Below are positions 59,817-64,000 of a stretch of DNA of 64,000 bases, one piece after another (within the stretch, counting starts at the first letter, position 1; the number at the start of each line of letters is the position of its first letter). Source of the stretch: Streptomyces sp. CBMA152 (GTDB lineage Bacteria > Actinomycetota > Actinomycetes > Streptomycetales > Streptomycetaceae); contig NZ_MECJ01000039.1 of NCBI RefSeq assembly GCF_014596475.1, forward strand, positions 186,001-250,000, given 5' to 3'. The notes below the pieces were generated by a model that was not told the origin of the DNA, ran no database searches, and was given only the letters and a program-made list of their open reading frames with translations. A program made the translations under genes and the position numbers.

Positions 59817-60631
59817 GGATCGACATCGAGGACCTGTCCGTCGCCTACGCGGGCCGTACGGTCGTGGCGGGCGCCCATCTCGTCGCGGCCGAGGGCGAGA
59901 TCACCGGCTTGGTCGGTCCGAACGGCAGCGGCAAGTCCAGCCTGCTGCGCACCGTCTACCGGCACCTGAAGCCCGCCGCCGGGCTGGTCCTGCTCGCCGG
60001 CACCGACCTGCGGGAGATGACCCCGCTCCAGTCGGCGCGGCACGTGGCGGCCCTGCCGCAGGAGCGCGGGAGCGACTTCGAGCTGAGCGTGCGCGAGGTC
60101 GTCGCCATGGGCCGTACGCCCTACAAGCGAGCCTTCTCCGGCGAGGACGCCGCCGACCGGGACATCGTCGCGCAGGCCCTCACCGATGTCGGCATGGCGC
60201 AGCAGGCCGGTCGCCGCTTCACGGCCCTGTCCGGCGGCGAGCGCCAACGCGTCCTGCTGGCCAGGGCGTTCGCGCAGAACCCGGACGTACTTGTGCTGGA
60301 CGAACCGACCAACCACCTCGACATCCGCCACCAGGTCGACCTGCTCGCCCTCCTGCGCGCCCAGCGCCGTACGACCCTGGTGTCGCTGCACGACCTGAAT
60401 GCAGCCGCCTCCGTCTGCGACCGCCTGCACGTCCTGCACGCGGGAGCGGTCGTCGCCTCCGGCACGCCGCGCGAGGTCCTCACGCCCGCGCTGATGGCGG
60501 AAGTGTTCGGGGTGCGAGCGGCGGTTGTCGACCATCCCCTGACCGGTGATCCGCTGATCGCTTTCGACCACCGGGCGCCGGCGGACGAGGCACCGACGGC
60601 CGTGCCGTTGGAGACACCCACGCGGGGATGA
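59813..60631 (+). CDS. BtuD/FecE-type ABC ATP-binding protein
   Basis: 272 residues from a TTG at 59813 that overlaps the permease stop (TTGA). Walker A is GPNGSGKSSLL, the signature is LSGGERQRVLLARAF, Walker B is VLVLDEPTNHLD, and the H-loop is SLHDLN. Together with the two genes before it, it makes a complete importer. A longer upstream in-frame extension runs inside the permease gene and is rejected. Confidence 0.9.
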   Translation: MRIDIEDLSVAYAGRTVVAGAHLVAAEGEITGLVGPNGSGKSSLLRTVYRHLKPAAGLVLLAGTDLREMTPLQSARHVAALPQERGSDFELSVREVVAMGRTPYKRAFSGEDAADRDIVAQALTDVGMAQQAGRRFTALSGGERQRVLLARAFAQNPDVLVLDEPTNHLDIRHQVDLLALLRAQRRTTLVSLHDLNAAASVCDRLHVLHAGAVVASGTPREVLTPALMAEVFGVRAAVVDHPLTGDPLIAFDHRAPADEAPTAVPLETPTRG

Positions 60632-60960
60632 ACGAGTTGGGGCAGGACGACGGTCGCGTTCTGCCCGCTCAGCCGTCGGGCTTCCCTGATGCTCGCGCGC
60701 AGTGCTCGCAGCTCATTCCCGTGACGTTGCATCGCTTCTGGTCAACGGTGCAACTCCTGGATGCGGACGGGGACGTCGGTGTGGCGTACGGATGTCCGAA
60801 CGCGGATGTTCAGGCCGAGGCCGTCACCGCAGGAGTCGGCTGAGCGGAGCGCGGAGTTCCGCCGTAGGTGTGCCGATTCGATGTCCGGCGGCAGGGAAGG
60901 AGCCCCCTGGGCACGCATCGGGCAGCGGGCGTGTTCAGCGGTGTGTGGGAGGGCAGTCGG
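60632..60960. other. Intergenic, 329 bases, no gene supported
   Basis: A short frame beginning with an ATG that overlaps the ATPase stop runs to 60843 but has no conserved features. The minus strand also has a short frame. No clear terminator or riboswitch is seen. Confidence 0.35.
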
Positions 60961-61257
60961 ATGGCGCGGCTCCGGCACGACGTGCACGGCGGTTCCCATG
61001 CGATATGGCCCTGGGGTCCTGGACCCAGGACGATCAGGCTCGGCTGGGTGAGTATCAACGGGGGAGCCTGGCCGTTGCACGCGGCCGCCGTGGCCGTTCT
61101 CGTAGCCGGGTACGGCTGGCTGGGCTCCGTCGTCGACGGAGCCTTCGGCGCGGCTGTCGGCTGTGCCGCCGGGCTGATCCTCTGCGCGCTGCTGTACCTG
61201 CTGGTGGAGTCGGCCGTGTCGGGCAAGGCACCACGCGGCGGCCGCCGCCGCGACTGA
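60961..61257 (+). CDS. Small two-helix membrane protein
   Basis: 98 residues; GGGAGGG precedes the ATG. Two hydrophobic helices (WPLHAAAVAVLVAGYGWLGS and VGCAAGLILCALLYLLVESA) and an Arg-rich C-terminus (RGGRRRD) are seen. I do not recognise the family. It has its own terminator. Confidence 0.55.
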   Translation: MARLRHDVHGGSHAIWPWGPGPRTIRLGWVSINGGAWPLHAAAVAVLVAGYGWLGSVVDGAFGAAVGCAAGLILCALLYLLVESAVSGKAPRGGRRRD

Positions 61258-61262
61258 CCGGC

Positions 61263-61295
61263 GCGGGCAGTTCCAGCCTGCCCGCCGTGTTTTTT
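61263..61295 (+). terminator. Intrinsic terminator with T-run
   Basis: GCGGGCAG and CTGCCCGC form an 8-bp stem, followed by CGTGTTTTTT. This is one of the few classic rho-independent terminators in the window. Confidence 0.8.
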
Positions 61296-61388
61296 GGACG
61301 CGCCCGGGAACTCGTGTGCGATCCCTCCCGACTTGTGGGACGAGGCTGCCGTCCGGCAGCCCACCCACGACCGTGAGGGGCGGCAACG

Positions 61389-62804
61389 GTGACAGGCCAC
61401 AGTCCGGGCTCGGAACAGCCCGGCCCCATACCCGTCGGCAGTGAGGACCGCTGGCTGCTCGTTGCGGTGGCCGGCCTGCTGTCGTTCGTGGCGATGCTCG
61501 ACATGAACATCGTCAACGTGGCCCTGGCGGACATCGCCGACGGTCTGCATGTCTCCGCCGCGACCGCCCAGTGGGCGGTTCTGGGTTATCAACTGCCGGT
61601 GGTCGCACTGCTGTTGCCTGTCGGCCGGTGGCTTGACGGGGTCAGGATGCGCTCCGCCCTGCTGGTCGCGACCGCGGGCTTCGCCCTGTGCAGTGCGCTG
61701 GCGGCTGCCTCACCCTGGGCGGCCTGGCTGATCGCCGCCCGCCTCGCGCAGGGCGCGTTCGGGGCCGTGCTCTTCGTACTGATGCCGGTTCTTGCCCTGC
61801 GCTCGGTACGACCGGAACTGCGCGCGCGGGCCATGAGCGTGCCCGCGACGCTGGGCCCGCTGGGCGCCGTGACCGGCCCGGCGGTGGGTGGACTGCTGCT
61901 GGACCACCTGGGCTGGCGCGCCGTCTTCCTGGTCAAGATCCCTTTCTGTCTGCTCGCCCTGGTCGTGGCGTGGAGGGCGATGCCGAGGGACGGCGGCCTG
62001 CGCCTGCCCGACCGGCGGTCGGCGGCGGATGCCGTGCTGGTGGGTTCCGGTGTGGCCGCCCTGCTGCTGGCGCTGACCCTGGCGTCGGGAAGCCCGGGGT
62101 GGCTGGTGCTCGCGCTTGCCGCCGTACCGCCGTTGTGGTGGTGGCTGCGGGGACCCGGCGGCCGTCCGGTGGCCGGGGTATTGCGGGCGACGGGGCTGTT
62201 GCGGGCGCATACGGCGGTGCTGGCGCTGGCGGCCGGGTTCGCGGCGATGCACTACGTCGTCGCCCTGTACCTCCAGCGCGACGACGGCGTAAGTGCCACC
62301 ACGACCGGGCTGACCGTGCTGGCGTTCCCGCTCGGCATGGGGCTGGCCGGGCCGGTCGGTGGTCGCCTCGCCGACCGGTGCGGGGCCCGGCCGGTGGCGG
62401 TCACCGGTGCCGCCCTCACCGCCGCCGGTCTGCTCCTCCTCGTTCCGCTGGGGAGTGACTGGTCACCGGTCGACGTGGCCTGGCGGCTCGCGCTGGCCGG
62501 CCTCGGCATGGGCCTGAACGGCGGCCCCACCCAGGCCCTCGTCATGGGCGCCGCCCCGCCGGACCGCACGGCGACCGTGGGCTCATCCGTACAGCTGGCC
62601 CGCAGCCTCGGCTTCACCCTCGGCCCGGCCCTGGCCACCGCCGCGTGGGGCCTGGCCGGAGGCGACCACGGCGTGACGGCCGGGCTGGCCCTGGCCGCAG
62701 CAGCCGCCTGTATCGCCATACCCCTGCTCGCACGGCAAGGACGCAGGCCGGCGCCCGTGCAAGAGAAGTCCACCGACGCGGCTCCCGCCGCCCACCACCC
62801 CTGA
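61389..62804 (+). CDS. MFS drug/metabolite exporter (DHA2/EmrB-QacA type)
   Basis: 471 residues from a GTG, with about 14 helices. Motif A-like sequence GRWLDGVRMRSALL, motif C-like GPAVGGLLLDHLGWRAVFLV, and the N-terminal FVAMLDMNIVNVALADIAD with Asp in helix 1 are typical of EmrB/QacA proton antiporters. It lies 16 bases upstream of asnB, so it may export the product of a pathway starting there. Confidence 0.88.
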   Translation: MTGHSPGSEQPGPIPVGSEDRWLLVAVAGLLSFVAMLDMNIVNVALADIADGLHVSAATAQWAVLGYQLPVVALLLPVGRWLDGVRMRSALLVATAGFALCSALAAASPWAAWLIAARLAQGAFGAVLFVLMPVLALRSVRPELRARAMSVPATLGPLGAVTGPAVGGLLLDHLGWRAVFLVKIPFCLLALVVAWRAMPRDGGLRLPDRRSAADAVLVGSGVAALLLALTLASGSPGWLVLALAAVPPLWWWLRGPGGRPVAGVLRATGLLRAHTAVLALAAGFAAMHYVVALYLQRDDGVSATTTGLTVLAFPLGMGLAGPVGGRLADRCGARPVAVTGAALTAAGLLLLVPLGSDWSPVDVAWRLALAGLGMGLNGGPTQALVMGAAPPDRTATVGSSVQLARSLGFTLGPALATAAWGLAGGDHGVTAGLALAAAAACIAIPLLARQGRRPAPVQEKSTDAAPAAHHP

Positions 62805-62820
62805 CCGAGGAGTCCTCCCC

Positions 62821-64000
62821 ATGTGCGGAATCACCGGCTGGGCGTCCTTCCACCACGACGCCCGCACCCAGGCCCCGGTCATCGAGGCCATGACCGCCAC
62901 CCTCACCCCACGCGGCCCCGACGCCGGAGGCGTCTGGCTCGGCGAGCGGGCCGCGATCGGCCACCGCCGACTGGCCGTCATCGACCTCGAAGGCGGCCGA
63001 CAGCCGATGACCGACCGGCCCGGCCAGCCGGCCATCGTGCTCACCTACAGCGGCGAGGTCTACAACCACCACGAACTGCGGACCGAACTGCGCGGCCGGG
63101 GCCATGTGTTCCACACGCGCAGCGACACCGAGGTGGTGCTGCGCGCGTACGCCGAGTGGGGAGAGGCGGCGGCCGAGCACCTGGAGGGCATGTTCGCCTT
63201 CGCCGTCTGGGACGAGCGCGCCCAGCGGCTGCTCCTGGTCCGCGACCGGCTCGGGGTGAAGCCCCTGTTCTGGGCCACCGTCGACGGCGGCCTCGCCTTC
63301 GCCTCCGAACCGAAGGCACTGTTCGCCCACCCGGAGATCCGGCCGCGGGTGGACGCGGACGGGCTGAGGGAGGCGTACAGCCTGCTGTTCAACACCGGGC
63401 CGACGATGTGGTCCGGCGTGCGGGAGGTCGAGCCCGGCGGGATCCTGGTCCTGGACCGCGACGGCATCCGCGAACGCCGCTACTGGCAGCTGGAGGCCCG
63501 CGCCCACGACGACGACCAGGACGCGACCGCGGAACAGATCCGCGAGCTGGTCGGCGCGGCGGCCCGCCGCCAGCTGGAGGCCGACGTCCCGCTGTGCAGC
63601 CTGCTCTCCGGCGGCCTCGACTCCACCGTCCTGACCGCCCTGCTCGCCGACGAACTCCGCCTGCGCGAGGGCCCGGACGCCCGGATCCGCTCCTACGCCG
63701 TCGACTACAGCGACCAGGCGGCGAGCTTCACGGGAGATGTCCTGCGCACCGGCCACGACACCCCGTACGCCACCGAGGCCGGCGCCTTCATCGGTACCGA
63801 CCACAGCACCGTCGTGCTCGACCCGCACGCTCTGTTGGACCCCGAGCACCGCAAGGCGGTCGTGGTGGCCCGCGACTCGCCCATCGGCGTCGGCGACATG
63901 GACACCTCGCTGTATCTGCTGTTCGGAGAGATACGGCGGCACTCGGCCGTCGCCCTGTCCGGCGAGGCGGCCGACGAGGTCTTCGGCGGCTACCCCTGGT
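62821..64000 (+). CDS. asnB: Asparagine synthetase (glutamine-hydrolysing), N-terminal part; runs off the window
   Basis: 393 codons are present. The mature N-terminal Cys2 of the class II glutaminase is in MCGITGW, followed by RGPDAGG, GHRRLAVIDLEGG and YSGEVYNHHEL (Ser in place of the common Asn of YNGEIYN), then the DRLGVKPLFW block. The synthetase ATP-pyrophosphatase loop is LLSGGLDSTVL (SGGxDS), and SGEAADEVFGGYPW lies at the window edge. Linked to an MFS exporter and a chelate importer, it could act in secondary metabolism instead of primary asparagine supply. Confidence 0.9.
   Translation, partial: MCGITGWASFHHDARTQAPVIEAMTATLTPRGPDAGGVWLGERAAIGHRRLAVIDLEGGRQPMTDRPGQPAIVLTYSGEVYNHHELRTELRGRGHVFHTRSDTEVVLRAYAEWGEAAAEHLEGMFAFAVWDERAQRLLLVRDRLGVKPLFWATVDGGLAFASEPKALFAHPEIRPRVDADGLREAYSLLFNTGPTMWSGVREVEPGGILVLDRDGIRERRYWQLEARAHDDDQDATAEQIRELVGAAARRQLEADVPLCSLLSGGLDSTVLTALLADELRLREGPDARIRSYAVDYSDQAASFTGDVLRTGHDTPYATEAGAFIGTDHSTVVLDPHALLDPEHRKAVVVARDSPIGVGDMDTSLYLLFGEIRRHSAVALSGEAADEVFGGYPW

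Noticed and set aside
60628..60843. 71-codon frame whose ATG overlaps the ATPase stop
   Set aside because: The overlap looks like coupling, but the peptide shows no helices, motifs or codon bias; not supported.

Overview
The window is high-GC DNA with strong third-position GC bias, GTG/TTG starts, four-base ATGA/GTGA gene overlaps and Streptomyces-type lipoproteins, regulators and IS110 elements. It is almost certainly from a Streptomyces or very close relative. It mixes chromosomal metal and sugar transport operons with a long, insertion-scarred defence island.

Layout. (1) 0-6.6 kb: the end of a GntR regulator and a sugar ABC operon with two tandem binding proteins, permease, ATPase, ROK kinase and a membrane-anchored protein. 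(2) 6.6-12.7 kb: a complete zinc-starvation locus around its own regulator Zur: COG0523 metal chaperone and cysteine-free L32 on one side; ZnuA, ZnuC, two ZnuB permeases, Zur, an L33 remnant and cysteine-free L31 on the other. Four Zur-like boxes sit at the control regions. (3) 12.9-33 kb: a defence island that begins where a pcaD-like gene is cut off. It holds a PD-(D/E)XK endonuclease, a CoiA-like nuclease, an HTH-N6-adenine methylase with specificity-like tail, a Ser/Thr kinase, a four-gene pPIWI-RE operon (Fe-S nuclease, REase, DinG-type helicase, PIWI protein) and two tandem membrane-anchored Mrr-like enzymes. (4) 33-39.5 kb: mobile DNA: two IS110 elements, an IS5-type remnant and phage-tail remnants with a lactococcin-972-like cassette between them, ending near tRNA-Pro(GGG).

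(5) 39.5-48.2 kb: a nickel/cobalt-magnesium module: NicT permease, IS21 remnant, M-box riboswitch, leader peptide, NRAMP-related Mg transporter, two glyoxalase-fold proteins, small proteins, a winged-helix protein, an ArsR regulator, a second leader peptide and MgtC. (6) 48.2-49.6 kb: scars (TerD remnant, solo IS110 end, PepSY remnant). (7) 49.7-56.5 kb: copper handling: two Met/His-rich membrane proteins, YcnI, CopA, PCuAC, a Csp-like storage protein, then an ECF sigma factor. (8) 56.6-64 kb: GlxA-type regulator, a BtuFCD-type metal-chelate ABC importer, an MFS exporter and a truncated asparagine synthetase, possibly the edge of a biosynthetic cluster.

The most interesting parts are the pPIWI-RE operon with its extra double-cluster Fe-S nuclease, the 15-bp motif shared by the promoter regions of that locus and of the methylase, and the paired short leader ORFs plus TTGC-N8-GCAA operators in the Mg module. 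All family assignments come from reading the sequence; no searches were run.
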